64,000 nt of DNA from Serratia marcescens (GTDB taxonomy: Bacteria; Pseudomonadota; Gammaproteobacteria; Enterobacterales; Enterobacteriaceae). A model generated the notes under the pieces. That model searched no databases. It saw only the letters and a program-made list of their open reading frames with translations, and was not told the origin of the DNA. This document shows positions 32,483 to 40,915 of this stretch, in pieces. Numbering within the stretch: position 1 is the first letter of the stretch; each line of letters starts with the position of its first letter. Location: positions 1 to 64,000 of the forward strand of contig NZ_MJAO01000018.1 in NCBI RefSeq assembly GCF_001902635.1, given 5' to 3'. The position numbers and the translations under genes are program-made.

Positions 32483-33145
32483 ATGAATACTCCATCTATT
32501 AATAGCCTTCCACAATGTCTTTCGTTTACGAAAGTCGATGTTAAAACTACAAATTCCAATATTCATTCAAGCCAACTTTACGGCAACAGTTCTGGTTACT
32601 TCACCGATTTAGTTAAAAATGGCTATGGGCAAATCCAGGAGCAATCTCATTGGTGCTGGGTTGCCTGCGCGGCAAGTATTGGAAGTTATTATAAAGAAAA
32701 AGATTTTGGATACCGCCAAGAGACAATCTACGAGATGGCAAAAGATCTTCCATTGGGCACTTGCAATTGTCCGCCCAGAACATATCCGAATGAAGACACG
32801 TGCTGCAACGGCACTGGGTGGCCCTCCAAAGCTCTGGGTGCCATCAATGCCTTTGCCAAAGAAATATCGGGGAGAGCGCCTGACAGCAGCATGTTAACAG
32901 AGCTATTACAAAATAGGCCCATGGTGATGGGCGTGAGATTCTCGTATGGACACGATGTCGATGGGGCGCTTGGTCATGCGATAGTTCTTTCTGATGCATA
33001 CAATGAAGGAGGGGGCTCTTTCTGGAAGATTTTCGACCCGATGTTTGGCATTCAGATTGTAAACTATTCTTCATTCCCTGTGGGTTACCGTGGAGACCCC
33101 TTGGCATATTGGTGGTTCACTGATTTTACCCAGATGCCGTGCTAG
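32483..33145 (+). CDS. AvrRpt2-like papain-fold cysteine protease (C70-type)
   Basis: 220 residues. The fingerprint QEQSHWCWVAC (residues 52-62) places the nucleophile at C58 and an oxyanion Gln just before it. GHAIVLS supplies H165 and WKIFDPMFG supplies D185, giving the Cys-His-Asp triad of the AvrRpt2/C70 papain-like group. There is no signal peptide; the first 50 residues, with no clear homology, could be a targeting segment. Eight cysteines are present, several in pairs (CNC, CC). AAAGG lies 6 nt before the ATG. Codon use is AT-rich, unlike the flanking genes, which suggests horizontal transfer. Possible roles: injected effector or interbacterial toxin. Family call good, role inferred. 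Confidence 0.75.
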   Translation: MNTPSINSLPQCLSFTKVDVKTTNSNIHSSQLYGNSSGYFTDLVKNGYGQIQEQSHWCWVACAASIGSYYKEKDFGYRQETIYEMAKDLPLGTCNCPPRTYPNEDTCCNGTGWPSKALGAINAFAKEISGRAPDSSMLTELLQNRPMVMGVRFSYGHDVDGALGHAIVLSDAYNEGGGSFWKIFDPMFGIQIVNYSSFPVGYRGDPLAYWWFTDFTQMPC

Positions 33146-33276
33146 CTTCTGGCGCATATATTCTGCTTCAATGTCTGGAGCGAACACCAACTGCATCAAT
33201 CAGGATGTGGTCTTAACACAATATTCGTCTGCCTGATCGAATGCATAAACCATTTCAGAAAGAGTCAAGGAATAAA

Positions 33277-33834
33277 ATGCCTATTTTATTTTCAAGCCAT
33301 CCAGAGGGTGCGACTGAAATGCTTGCATCCACTCTACAAAATATTTCGGCAGCGGGAATGATTCATACAACCAGCCGCCTGGATTTAAGCAATATTTCGA
33401 CATCGATGCCTATCGACGTATTCCACGTTGGCAGGGATATGTTTATGAAAACAAAGTCACTGATTGAAGGAGCGCAAAAGATGGGATGGCGATATCTCCT
33501 CCTTTCCGGAGGTGACGTCGTTGCCGACATTCATCTGAATTTAGAAGAGGGCAAACTCAATTTCGTGTCGATGACCCTCGATGGGCCAACGCTAGTATCT
33601 ACAATAAACGCACTCCATGCCGCAGAAGCGGATGCCCGGGTGCAGCAGCAGGCGTTTCAACTGCGAGAACTGAATTTGGCGTGGTGCAATTTCACGGCTT
33701 TGTGGCTGCACAATCAGCATCAGGATTTCATTCTACCGATTGCCCCCACCCACGTAGACGGGATCACCCACAACCAGCTCTATGCATTGGAGGAGATAAC
33801 GCAAATACTGATTAACCACGCCAACCTCGCGTAA
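33277..33834 (+). CDS. Orphan protein next to the cysteine protease
   Basis: 185 residues from the ATG at 33277, chosen for its AAGGA site 6-7 nt upstream; the frame extends to 33241 without such a site. No signal peptide or membrane helix is seen. The middle part (MGWRYLLLSGGDVVADIHLN, about residues 69-88) looks like an alpha/beta fold. No family recognised. It follows the protease gene by 131 bp on the same strand and shares its AT-rich composition, so it may be a cognate inhibitor, immunity protein or chaperone, but nothing in the sequence proves this. Confidence 0.65.
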   Translation: MPILFSSHPEGATEMLASTLQNISAAGMIHTTSRLDLSNISTSMPIDVFHVGRDMFMKTKSLIEGAQKMGWRYLLLSGGDVVADIHLNLEEGKLNFVSMTLDGPTLVSTINALHAAEADARVQQQAFQLRELNLAWCNFTALWLHNQHQDFILPIAPTHVDGITHNQLYALEEITQILINHANLA

Positions 33835-34168
33835 TTCGCCAACAATTTTACTTATTCTGGCGCCATCGCATTTGTCGCAGCAGGGCGATACCTTAACTGC
33901 GATGCCACGCGAACGGTCACTGATAAGCAATAGACCCTGGCGCCAAACCAATCGGTTACCTTCCGCTATCCAGACGCACCTGCGACAAAACGGTTGCCCG
34001 CCAGGCTGCACCGACCAGCGAAAAACGATGGCTTTAGATACCGGCACGGGATCATCATGCCTGAAAAACCGGATTTAGATTAAAACACCACCGAAATGGC
34101 CATGTTTACCCGCCCTCCGCTGAGCGCTCCCCAATCGCAGGGAGCTTATCTCAGGAGGCGCTTAAAAA
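33835..34168. other. Non-coding gap at the right edge of the insertion
   Basis: A 334-bp stretch between the orphan gene and tusA. Short frames exist on both strands but none has a convincing start or homology. GCTCCC 34126-34131 with GGGAGC 34140-34145 can form a hairpin downstream of tusA on the minus strand. May contain decayed insertion DNA. Confidence 0.4.
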
Positions 34169-34414
34169 CTATACGCCTTTACGTAACAGGTAACGGTATG
34201 GCGCCTGCTCGGTCTCCTGCGCCACCAGCGTGTGCTCCATAAAGCGGCAGAACCCCGGGATATCGCGGGTGGTGGCCGGATCGTCGGCGATAATCAGCAG
34301 CGTTTCGCCGTTGTCCATATGGCGCACGGTTTTACGCACCATCATCACCGGTTCCGGGCAACGCAGGCCCAGCGCGTCGAGCGTCTGGTCTGCCTGGGCA
34401 AATAAGTCAGTCAT
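34169..34414 (-). CDS. tusA: Sulfur carrier protein TusA
   Basis: Accepts persulfide sulfur from IscS and passes it to TusBCD for tRNA 2-thiouridine synthesis. The start at 34414 ([20 protein letters not shown]) matches E. coli TusA and gives 81 residues; codons upstream to 34432 lack support. The active-site Cys is in [11 protein letters not shown] (residue 19), and the [14 protein letters not shown] segment is conserved. Divergent from yhhQ as in E. coli. Confidence 0.95.
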   Translation of the reverse strand: MTDLFAQADQTLDALGLRCPEPVMMVRKTVRHMDNGETLLIIADDPATTRDIPGFCRFMEHTLVAQETEQAPYRYLLRKGV

Positions 34415-34530
34415 GCAATTTTTCTCGTTCAAAAACGATCGGCGAACGCTCGCCGCATCTCATTAGCGCCTAGTTTACGCCGGTAGTTTTTCTGCGCAAG
34501 ATGCGTTAACGTTTGCGTTAAATTTAACCA

Positions 34531-34558
34531 TTGCATTGGTTGCGCAAACGCGTATCAT
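34531..34558 (+). promoter_or_regulatory. Candidate sigma-70 promoter of yhhQ
   Basis: TTGCAT (34531-34536), a 16-bp spacer and TATCAT (34553-34558) precede yhhQ; transcription would start near 34565 and leave a leader of about 70 nt that contains the riboswitch. A dyad CGTTTGCG 34510-34517 with CGCAAACG 34543-34550 overlaps it. Confidence 0.45.
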
Positions 34559-34597
34559 GCCGCCGCGCAGCGTTTTTTGCTGTTTTAACAAGACACA

Positions 34598-34628
34598 CTG
34601 GGTTCCCTCACCCCACTGCTAAAAAGGC
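34598..34628 (+). promoter_or_regulatory. PreQ1-I-like riboswitch in the yhhQ leader
   Basis: Stem P1 pairs UGGG 34599-34602 with CCCA 34612-34615, enclosing loop UUCCCUCAC. An A-rich tail (34620-34625) runs into AGG 34625-34627, which can pair with loop bases CCU 34606-34608 to make the H-type pseudoknot of class-I preQ1 riboswitches. AAGG is also the ribosome site of yhhQ (ATG at 34635), so ligand binding would block translation of a queuosine-precursor transporter. Confidence 0.72.
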
Positions 34629-34634
34629 TACAAC

Positions 34635-35294
34635 ATGTATTCGTTTACCGCACAGCAGCGCTTCACGGCGTTGGTCTGGCTTTCGATGTTTCATATCGCC
34701 ATCATTACCTCCAGCAACTACCTGGTGCAGCTGCCGATCACCGTTTTCGGCTTCCATACCACCTGGGGCGCCTTTACCTTCCCGTTTATCTTCCTGGCGA
34801 CCGATCTGACCGTGCGCATTTTCGGCGCGCCGCTGGCGCGGCGGATTATCCTGGCGGTGATGGTGCCGGCGCTGTTCATCTCCTACGTGATCTCCACCGT
34901 CACCTACCAGGGGGAATGGCAGGGCTTCGCGGCACTAGGCAGTTTTAACCTGTTCGTGGCGCGCATCGCCGTCGCCAGCTTTATGGCCTACGTGCTCGGC
35001 CAAATCCTCGACGTACACGTCTTCAACCGTCTGCGCCAACGCAGTGCCTGGTGGGTGGCGCCGGCAGCGGCGATGTTCTTCGGCAACATCAGCGATACGC
35101 TGGCGTTCTTCTTCATCGCCTTCTATAAGAGCAGCGATCCCTTCATGGCCAACAACTGGGTGGAGATCGCGCTGGTGGATTACAGCTTCAAAGTGATGAT
35201 CTGCCTGCTGTTCTTCCTGCCGATGTACGGCGTGTTGCTGAACATGCTGCTCAAACGCATCGCGGCGCGCAGCGGCAGCCTGCAGCCGGGCTGA
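34635..35294 (+). CDS. yhhQ: Queuosine precursor transporter YhhQ
   Basis: Inner-membrane transporter (COG1738/vut_1) that imports queuosine precursors such as preQ0 and preQ1. The 219 residues have about six membrane helices, with conserved IFLATDLTVRIFGAPLARRI near residue 54 and FFGNISDTLAFFFIAFY near residue 152. The leader carries a preQ1-like aptamer, consistent with feedback by the imported base. Divergent from tusA, as in E. coli. Confidence 0.95.
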   Translation: MYSFTAQQRFTALVWLSMFHIAIITSSNYLVQLPITVFGFHTTWGAFTFPFIFLATDLTVRIFGAPLARRIILAVMVPALFISYVISTVTYQGEWQGFAALGSFNLFVARIAVASFMAYVLGQILDVHVFNRLRQRSAWWVAPAAAMFFGNISDTLAFFFIAFYKSSDPFMANNWVEIALVDYSFKVMICLLFFLPMYGVLLNMLLKRIAARSGSLQPG

Positions 35295-35334
35295 GCCGTG
35301 CTATCATGGCGGCCATACCCTTTGGAGGCCGCCC

Positions 35335-35769
35335 ATGCCCCTGACCACCCGCAGCGCCACGCTCGAAGAAATCCATCAACTGTACCAACGCATCCCCGAA
35401 TTCGGCGGCCTGCATAGCCTGGCCGATCTGCAGCAGCGTATCGGCGCCGCCCCCGACAGCCTGTTGATCGCCGAGATCAACGGCCAGCCGGCCAGTTTCA
35501 AACTCGGTTATCAACAACGGGAAACGGTGTTTTACAGCTGGCTGGGCGGCGTGCTGCCGGCGTTTCGTCGCGGCGGCGTGGCGCAGGCCTTGTTGGCCGA
35601 ACAGGAACGCTGGGCGCGGGCGCAGGGCTACCGCCAACTGACCGTCAAAACCCGTAACCGGTTCCGCGCCATGCTGACGCTGCTGATCGCCCATCACTAT
35701 CAGATTGTTCAGCTGGAAAAGAAAGGCGAAGTGGCTGATTATCGGCTATTACTGGAAAAAAACTTGTGA
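35335..35769 (+). CDS. GNAT-family N-acetyltransferase
   Basis: A 144-residue acetyltransferase with the acetyl-CoA loop FRRGGVAQALLAEQERWA (about residues 78-95) after a beta strand typical of motif A, and a C-terminal VKTRNRFRAMLTLLIAHHYQ motif B region. GGAGG lies 7 nt before the ATG. It sits between yhhQ and dcrB, where E. coli has no such gene. Substrate unknown. Confidence 0.85.
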   Translation: MPLTTRSATLEEIHQLYQRIPEFGGLHSLADLQQRIGAAPDSLLIAEINGQPASFKLGYQQRETVFYSWLGGVLPAFRRGGVAQALLAEQERWARAQGYRQLTVKTRNRFRAMLTLLIAHHYQIVQLEKKGEVADYRLLLEKNL

Positions 35770-35849
35770 CAACATCTGCCTTGCATTTCAACCTGGAATA
35801 GGTTGCGATACGACAGTAAATCCCTACCGGAAAGGAAGAAGGAAACCCA

Positions 35850-36413
35850 ATGCGTAAAGTAGCGAAATTGATGGGTATCAGCCTGCTGGCGCTTGGTCTC
35901 GCGGCCTGCGACGGCGACACCAAAGACACCAAGGCAACGGCGAACGGCACGGCGGCCAGCGCGGCGGCCGGGCAGCAGGTCAGCCTGCTGGACGGCAAAC
36001 TGGCGTTCACCCTGCCGGTCGGCATGGCAGATCAGAGCGGCAAGCTGGGCAACCAGGCCAACAACATGCATGTTTACGCAGACAGCACCGGCCAACGCGC
36101 GGTGATCGTGATCCTGGGCGACAAGACCGCCGACAGCCTGGAGACCCTGGCCCAGCGCCTGGAGAACACCCAGCGCGCGCGCGACGCCAACCTGCAGGTA
36201 ATCACCAACAAGGCTATCGACGTCAACGGCGTGCCGCTGCGTCAGCTGGACAGCATCATCACCAGCGGCGGCGAAAAGGCCTACTCTTCCATCCTGATCG
36301 GCTCGCTGAACAACAACATGTTGACCATTCAGGTGACGCTGCCGGCGGACAATCAGCAGCAGGCGCAAACCGAAGCCGAAGGCATCATTTCTACCCTGAA
36401 GCTGAAGCAGTAA
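35850..36413 (+). CDS. dcrB: DcrB-family lipoprotein
   Basis: Periplasmic-facing lipoprotein of 187 residues. The lipobox LGLAAC puts the acylated Cys at residue 20, followed by Asp, which favours inner-membrane retention. The rest is the DUF1795/DcrB domain. In E. coli DcrB is needed for infection by phages C1 and C6 and supports lipoprotein maturation. Adjacent order yhhQ-dcrB is conserved. A GGAAAGGAAGAAGG-type ribosome site precedes the ATG. Confidence 0.93.
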   Translation: MRKVAKLMGISLLALGLAACDGDTKDTKATANGTAASAAAGQQVSLLDGKLAFTLPVGMADQSGKLGNQANNMHVYADSTGQRAVIVILGDKTADSLETLAQRLENTQRARDANLQVITNKAIDVNGVPLRQLDSIITSGGEKAYSSILIGSLNNNMLTIQVTLPADNQQQAQTEAEGIISTLKLKQ

Positions 36414-36420
36414 TCCCGCA

Positions 36421-36440
36421 GGGGCCGGTTTGCCGGCCCC
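36421..36440. terminator. Terminator between dcrB and glpC
   Basis: GGGGCCGG 36421-36428 pairs with CCGGCCCC 36433-36440 around loop TTTG. It is an 8-bp GC stem between two convergent genes, and so can serve both, though T-runs are short. Confidence 0.65.
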
Positions 36441-36447
36441 TTGGCCT

Positions 36448-37647
36448 TTACGCCAACGCCTGCGCCAGCAGGGTGATCGGATGTTCACAACGCTTGCTGG
36501 TGGACATTTCTATCTGCCATTTGCAGGTCTCGCAGTCGGTCACCACCAGATCCACCCCGCTCTCTTCTATCTGCCGGAACAGCGGCGCGCCGATGCCTTG
36601 CGAAGTGGCGTAGTTCTCCGACTTGAACCCGTAGGTGCCGGCGATGCCGCAGCACTGCGAATCCAGTACCACCAGCTCCAGCCCCGGTATCTGCCGCAGC
36701 AGCTCCAGGGTGTAGGCGGTCCAGCCCATCTTCTCCATATGGCAAGGCGTGTGATAAGCCACCCGCAGCGGCGTGTGCTTCAGCGGCAGGCTGCGCCCCT
36801 GATTGATCAGGCGGTAGAGATAGCGCGTCGCCAGCTCCACCCGATCGCGCACCGGAGTGGTGTCCACGTCCAGCAGATGTGGGTATTCGTCGCGCAGGGT
36901 GAAGGTGCAGCTCGATGAGGTCGCCACCACCGGGATGCCGCGCTCCAGCACCGCTTCATGCAGCGACTCGGCGTTGACCCTGGCCTGCTTTTTGGCCTGA
37001 TCGATAAACCCGTTGGCGATCAGCGGCACGCCGCAGCATTTCTCGCGCTTCAGCAACTGCACGCCGATATCCAGCGCGTTGAACACCCGGATCAAATCCT
37101 TGCCCAACTGCGGATGGTTATAGTTGACGAAACAGCCGTGGAAAAACGCTACCTGTTCGGCGTAGCGCTGCTGAGCCTGCGCCTGTTGCCGATACCAGCG
37201 GCGGAAGGTGCCGAACGAATATTTCGGCAGTTCGCGGCGGTGGTCGATCTTCAGCGCCTTATCCAACAGCTTGCGCACCGGTTTCAGCCCGGTGGCAGCG
37301 TTAACAATCGGCGCAAACGGCGTCGACAGCGATCCCATGATGTCGGTATGGCTGAGAATGGCGTCGCGCAGCGTCGGCTTGCTCTGGGCGAAGTCGGCGC
37401 GAGCGCGTTGAATGATGTCGCCGATTTTGACGTCGGACGGGCAGGCCACTTCACAGCGCTTGCAGTTGGTGCAGTATTTCAGCGCTTCGTCGTACAGCGC
37501 CGGATCTTTCAGCCGCAGGCGCTCGCCATCCGGCCCCGCCTGTTTCGGCCCCGGGTAGAGCGGATTGACCTTGGCGACTGGGCAGTAGGTGGTGCAGACG
37601 GTGCATTTGATGCAGCTTTCAAAGCTGTGGTCCTGATGCAGGCTCAT
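36448..37647 (-). CDS. glpC: Anaerobic glycerol-3-phosphate dehydrogenase subunit C
   Basis: Membrane-anchoring iron-sulfur subunit that passes electrons from GlpAB to menaquinone. 399 residues. Two ferredoxin-type clusters are read from CIKCTVCTTYCPV (near residue 12) and CTNCKRCEVACPS (near 55). Later CCG motifs (KCCGVP and QCCGIAG) belong to the heterodisulfide-reductase-like domains. Overlaps the glpB stop by 4 bp. Confidence 0.96.
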   Translation of the reverse strand: MSLHQDHSFESCIKCTVCTTYCPVAKVNPLYPGPKQAGPDGERLRLKDPALYDEALKYCTNCKRCEVACPSDVKIGDIIQRARADFAQSKPTLRDAILSHTDIMGSLSTPFAPIVNAATGLKPVRKLLDKALKIDHRRELPKYSFGTFRRWYRQQAQAQQRYAEQVAFFHGCFVNYNHPQLGKDLIRVFNALDIGVQLLKREKCCGVPLIANGFIDQAKKQARVNAESLHEAVLERGIPVVATSSSCTFTLRDEYPHLLDVDTTPVRDRVELATRYLYRLINQGRSLPLKHTPLRVAYHTPCHMEKMGWTAYTLELLRQIPGLELVVLDSQCCGIAGTYGFKSENYATSQGIGAPLFRQIEESGVDLVVTDCETCKWQIEMSTSKRCEHPITLLAQALA

Positions 37648-38912
37648 GCGTTTTCCTCCGCGGCGATCTGCTGCGCGACATGCAACGCGCCGATCAATGA
37701 CACGCCGGCGCCACAGCCCTGCTGCAGCGGGTCATAACCGCCGGCGACCGCGCCGATGGCATACAAATTGTCGAATGGCATACCCTGCTTCATCGCCCGC
37801 AGCCTGCCGTCGGTGCGTACGCCGAACTGCAGATAAGGCTGCGGTGCGAACAGCTCGCGCCGGCTCCAGTCGGCGCGATCGGCGCGGCTGTGCACATCCA
37901 GTCCGAAGATCGGCTCGCGTACTCCGTCGAAATCCGCCACCAGCCCATTGCTGAAGAAGCTGCCGCTGGCCAGTACCACTTGTTGCGCCCGCAGCGGAAT
38001 GTCGCCGTGGTTGCGGGTATACAGGCCGGTGACGCGGCCGGCTTCGCACTCGGCGCGCAGCACGCTGTCGCCAGGCATGAAAACGCCGCCCAGCTGCTGG
38101 AAACGCCGCCGCAGCGCCTGATGCAAGCGCATGCCGGGCACCGAAGGCGGCAACGTCGGCAGCAAGCGGATCGGTTTGCCGACCGCATCTTGCAACACCG
38201 CCAGCGACGCATCGTCCTCCAATCCCAAACAGGCCGGCAGGAAGAGCGCGTCGGCCTCACCCGCCAGCCGCCGCAGCTCCTCGGCCATCGGCGGCAGGCT
38301 TTCCATCAAATCCAGCACCCGGGCGATATTCACCGCGCGGAATTCGCTGGGGTTGTTGCGCAGTCTATCCAGCGCCGGCATGTGCAAATAGGCCACGTCC
38401 GTCTGCACGCCAAGTTCCCGGCTCAGGGAGTCGGCGGCCATCTGTGGCTGGAAATCGAGGAAACCCTCGATGCCGATCACCGCAATGCGCTGCCACGGCA
38501 GTTGGCCGGTCAGCGGCAGCGTCGGGATCGCCTGCGGGCTGAGCCAGGTGGCGCGGCGCGTGCCCAGCGGCGTAATGCGCAGATGGTTGTTGGTGCCCTC
38601 GCCCTGCAAATTCAGCCCGCAGCGCTCCAGCAGCCGCTGCGCGGCGGCGGACAGCGCCGCCACCCGCCCAGGCCCGATCAGGGCGTACGGATGCTGCGGC
38701 GCCTGCTGCGCCAGCTGCGGCAATGCCGCCAGCGGCATCTCGACCGGCGTGCCGTCCGGCAATCTCGCCAGCAGATCGAGCGAGCCGGAGGAGAAATAGA
38801 GCGCGCTTTGTCCGGAACTGACCACCGCGCAACGCTTGCCCTGTTCAGCCACGGCAATGGCGCAGCTCAGGCCCGCCAGGCCGCCGCCAATCACCACTAC
38901 GTCAAATCGCAT
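37644..38912 (-). CDS. glpB: Anaerobic glycerol-3-phosphate dehydrogenase subunit B
   Basis: Flavin-binding subunit of the anaerobic enzyme. The start at 38912 gives MRFDVVVIGGGLAGLSCAIA, a Rossmann FAD motif right at the N-terminus as in E. coli GlpB, with GGGAGG 6 nt upstream. The adjoining ATG at 38915 is only 3 nt from that site, and the frame to 39041 lies inside glpA. 422 residues. Overlaps glpA by 11 bp, implying coupled translation. Confidence 0.95.
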   Translation of the reverse strand: MRFDVVVIGGGLAGLSCAIAVAEQGKRCAVVSSGQSALYFSSGSLDLLARLPDGTPVEMPLAALPQLAQQAPQHPYALIGPGRVAALSAAAQRLLERCGLNLQGEGTNNHLRITPLGTRRATWLSPQAIPTLPLTGQLPWQRIAVIGIEGFLDFQPQMAADSLSRELGVQTDVAYLHMPALDRLRNNPSEFRAVNIARVLDLMESLPPMAEELRRLAGEADALFLPACLGLEDDASLAVLQDAVGKPIRLLPTLPPSVPGMRLHQALRRRFQQLGGVFMPGDSVLRAECEAGRVTGLYTRNHGDIPLRAQQVVLASGSFFSNGLVADFDGVREPIFGLDVHSRADRADWSRRELFAPQPYLQFGVRTDGRLRAMKQGMPFDNLYAIGAVAGGYDPLQQGCGAGVSLIGALHVAQQIAAEENA

Positions 38913-40551
38913 CATCCGCCTCCCGCGCCTTGTCTGCCTGGGCCTCAAGCCCGCATAACCCTTGGTAAACCCAGCTGGTAAATTCGCTCTCGCGCAGCGC
39001 GTCGCCCCAGGCGATCGGCCGTACGCCTTTCCAGCGCTCATTGAGGAACTGCGACAGTTGCGCGATGGATTGCTGCGGCGTGCTGACCTTGAAGCGCGTC
39101 AGCAGCCCGGCGGCGCGACAAGCGCAGAGTTCCCCCTGGCAGGTGCCCATGCCGACGCGGGTGCGGCGGCGCAGATCCACCAGGTTATTGACGGTCAGCG
39201 AGTTGACCGCGTAACGCACTTCCCCGGCGGTTACCGCTTCGCATTCGCACACCAGGCTGGTGTCGAGCCGATCGGCCGCCGGCACCTGGCTGGCGCGATC
39301 GCCGTGGCGGTAAATTGCCGAGCCGCGAATGCTGGCGGGCAGGGAAACCACGCTGCGCACCGTCTCCTCCGCCGACTGACGGGAACCGGGCAACGCGTCC
39401 TGCGCAGTGGTGCACGGGCTGCCGGCGCCGAGCTTTTCGCACACCTTGTCGGTAGCCCACTCCGCCATCAGGCGGTAGGTCATCAGCTTGCCGCCGGTGA
39501 TGGTGATAAACCCTTCCAGCCCATCGCGGCTGGCGTGATCGAGCAGCACGATGCCGCGGCTGACGTTGCGCCCGCTGGGATCGTCATCGCTGGCCACCAG
39601 CGGCCGCACCCCAGCATAGGCGCGCAGAATGCGGGTCTGCGCCAGCGTTGGCGCCAACAGCGCCCCCTCGCGGATCAGAATATCCACCTCCTGCGGGGTC
39701 ACCAGCATGTTGTCAATTTGGTCGTAATCGATATGGGTCGAGGTGGTGCCGATCAGCGAGATGGTGTCGCCCGGCACCAGGATGTCGGCGTCCGCCGGTT
39801 TGCGGCAACGGTTGATCACCATGTTGTTGATACGATGGCCGAGGATCAGCAGCGCGCCCTTGGCCGGGAACATGCGGATACGCAGGTCGGCGTATTCGGC
39901 GATCTGCTGGCCCCAGATGCCGGCGGCGTTGACCACCACCGGCGCGTGCAGCTCATAACGCCGCTTGCTCTGATGGTCGTAAACGCGCACGCCCGTCACC
40001 CGATCCCCGCTGCGCAGCAAGCCCACTACCTGATGGTAGGTCAGGATCTGCGCACCGTGTTCGCGCGCATCCAGCATATTGGCGGCGGTCAGCCGGAAGG
40101 GATCGACGGTACCGTCCGGCACCCGCACCGCGCCAATCAACGCCGGGTTGGCCGCCGGCTCCAGCCGTAGCGCCAGTTGCGGGTCGATCGCTTCGGCGTC
40201 GATGTCGGCCTGGCGACAGGCGGCGATAAACTGCTGCTGATAGTCCAGCGAATCCTGCGGCAGGGTGATGAACAGCCCATCGGTGCGTTCGATGCAGTGA
40301 TGGGCGATGCGTTTCAGGATGCGGTTCTCTTCTATGCACTCGCGCGCCGACTCGCCGTCAGTCACCGCATAGCGCGCGCCGCTGTGCAGCAAACCGTGGT
40401 TGCGGCCAGTGGCGCCGGTGGCGATATCGTGGCGCTCCAGCAAAATGCAGCGCAAACCGCGACGCGCACAGTCGCGGGCGATGCCTGCGCCGGTGGCGCC
40501 GCCGCCGATAATGATCACATCCGTTTCGCCGCCGTCAAAATAGCTGCTCAT
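38902..40551 (-). CDS. glpA: Anaerobic glycerol-3-phosphate dehydrogenase subunit A
   Basis: Catalytic FAD subunit that oxidises glycerol-3-phosphate to dihydroxyacetone phosphate, feeding anaerobic respiration. 549 residues. The FAD motif DVIIIGGGATGAGIARDCAR starts at residue 11, and a C-terminal BFD-like [2Fe-2S] domain has CECEAVTAGEV and GMGTCQGELCACR. First gene of glpABC; divergent from glpT with GlpR-like and CRP sites between. Confidence 0.97.
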   Translation of the reverse strand: MSSYFDGGETDVIIIGGGATGAGIARDCARRGLRCILLERHDIATGATGRNHGLLHSGARYAVTDGESARECIEENRILKRIAHHCIERTDGLFITLPQDSLDYQQQFIAACRQADIDAEAIDPQLALRLEPAANPALIGAVRVPDGTVDPFRLTAANMLDAREHGAQILTYHQVVGLLRSGDRVTGVRVYDHQSKRRYELHAPVVVNAAGIWGQQIAEYADLRIRMFPAKGALLILGHRINNMVINRCRKPADADILVPGDTISLIGTTSTHIDYDQIDNMLVTPQEVDILIREGALLAPTLAQTRILRAYAGVRPLVASDDDPSGRNVSRGIVLLDHASRDGLEGFITITGGKLMTYRLMAEWATDKVCEKLGAGSPCTTAQDALPGSRQSAEETVRSVVSLPASIRGSAIYRHGDRASQVPAADRLDTSLVCECEAVTAGEVRYAVNSLTVNNLVDLRRRTRVGMGTCQGELCACRAAGLLTRFKVSTPQQSIAQLSQFLNERWKGVRPIAWGDALRESEFTSWVYQGLCGLEAQADKAREADDAI

Positions 40552-40616
40552 GTCGCTCCCTCAGGATCGGTAGTTATGAGCCTATTGAGCCACGGTTATT
40601 AGGGGTTTTGTTTGAT

Positions 40617-40636
40617 AAGGAACAATAACGAACATG
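40617..40636 (-). promoter_or_regulatory. GlpR-like operator near glpA
   Basis: The right half (ATAACGAACAT) matches the GlpR consensus WATGTTCGWTAWCGAACATW exactly; the left half is degenerate. It lies 66-85 bp upstream of glpA. Confidence 0.6.
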
Positions 40637-40670
40637 AAACGAAATAAAAATGTCCACAAAAAACCATCAA

Positions 40671-40686
40671 TGTGATCATAATCACG
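40671..40686. promoter_or_regulatory. CRP site between glpA and glpT
   Basis: TGTGA-TCATAA-TCACG matches the CRP consensus TGTGA-N6-TCACA at 9 of 10 defined positions. cAMP-CRP activation of both glp operons is expected. Confidence 0.8.
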
Positions 40687-40806
40687 ATTTTTGGTCGTTT
40701 TTCTATTTCATAACGTTAACGAATCGCTCAAAATCCGCCGTGGTTTCATGAAAGTGTAACAATTGCGCCATTCGTCACAGCGACACCAGGCGTATTTGAT
40801 GACAAT

Positions 40807-40826
40807 GGCGCTCGTTATGGAACACA
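40807..40826 (+). promoter_or_regulatory. GlpR-like operator near glpT
   Basis: TCGTTATGGAACA within this site differs from the consensus core TTCGTTATCGAACAT at only three positions. It lies about 90 bp upstream of glpT. Confidence 0.6.
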
Positions 40827-40915
40827 AAAACACCACATTCGATATCCGCTCAATCATCAAATGAACGTAAAAGGTCATATTGATGTGATAACAGATAAAG
40901 CCATCGGAGGCGCTC

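Larger units (their letters stand above)
40552..40915. promoter_or_regulatory. glpA/glpT divergent control region
   Basis: A 364-bp AT-rich region that holds two good GlpR-like operators (40617-40636 and 40807-40826), weaker ones at 40707-40730 and 40838-40847, and a strong CRP site at 40671-40686. The arrangement is the shared control of glpTQ and glpABC known from E. coli. Confidence 0.75.

Noticed and set aside
33733-34047. Minus-strand frame of 104 codons with paired cysteines (PFCRRC and PCCDKC)
   Set aside because: It overlaps the better-supported orphan gene by about 100 bp, starts with GTG without a clear ribosome site, and I recognise no family. The Cys pairs could still mean a decayed gene.
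34510-34550. Dyad CGTTTGCG/CGCAAACG as a regulator operator for tusA-yhhQ
   Set aside because: The arms are 25 bp apart and inner elements are not symmetric; no regulator could be named, so it is only mentioned under the promoter.
38913-39041. Longer GlpB start
   Set aside because: Lies entirely inside glpA coding sequence and precedes the conserved FAD motif with unrelated residues.
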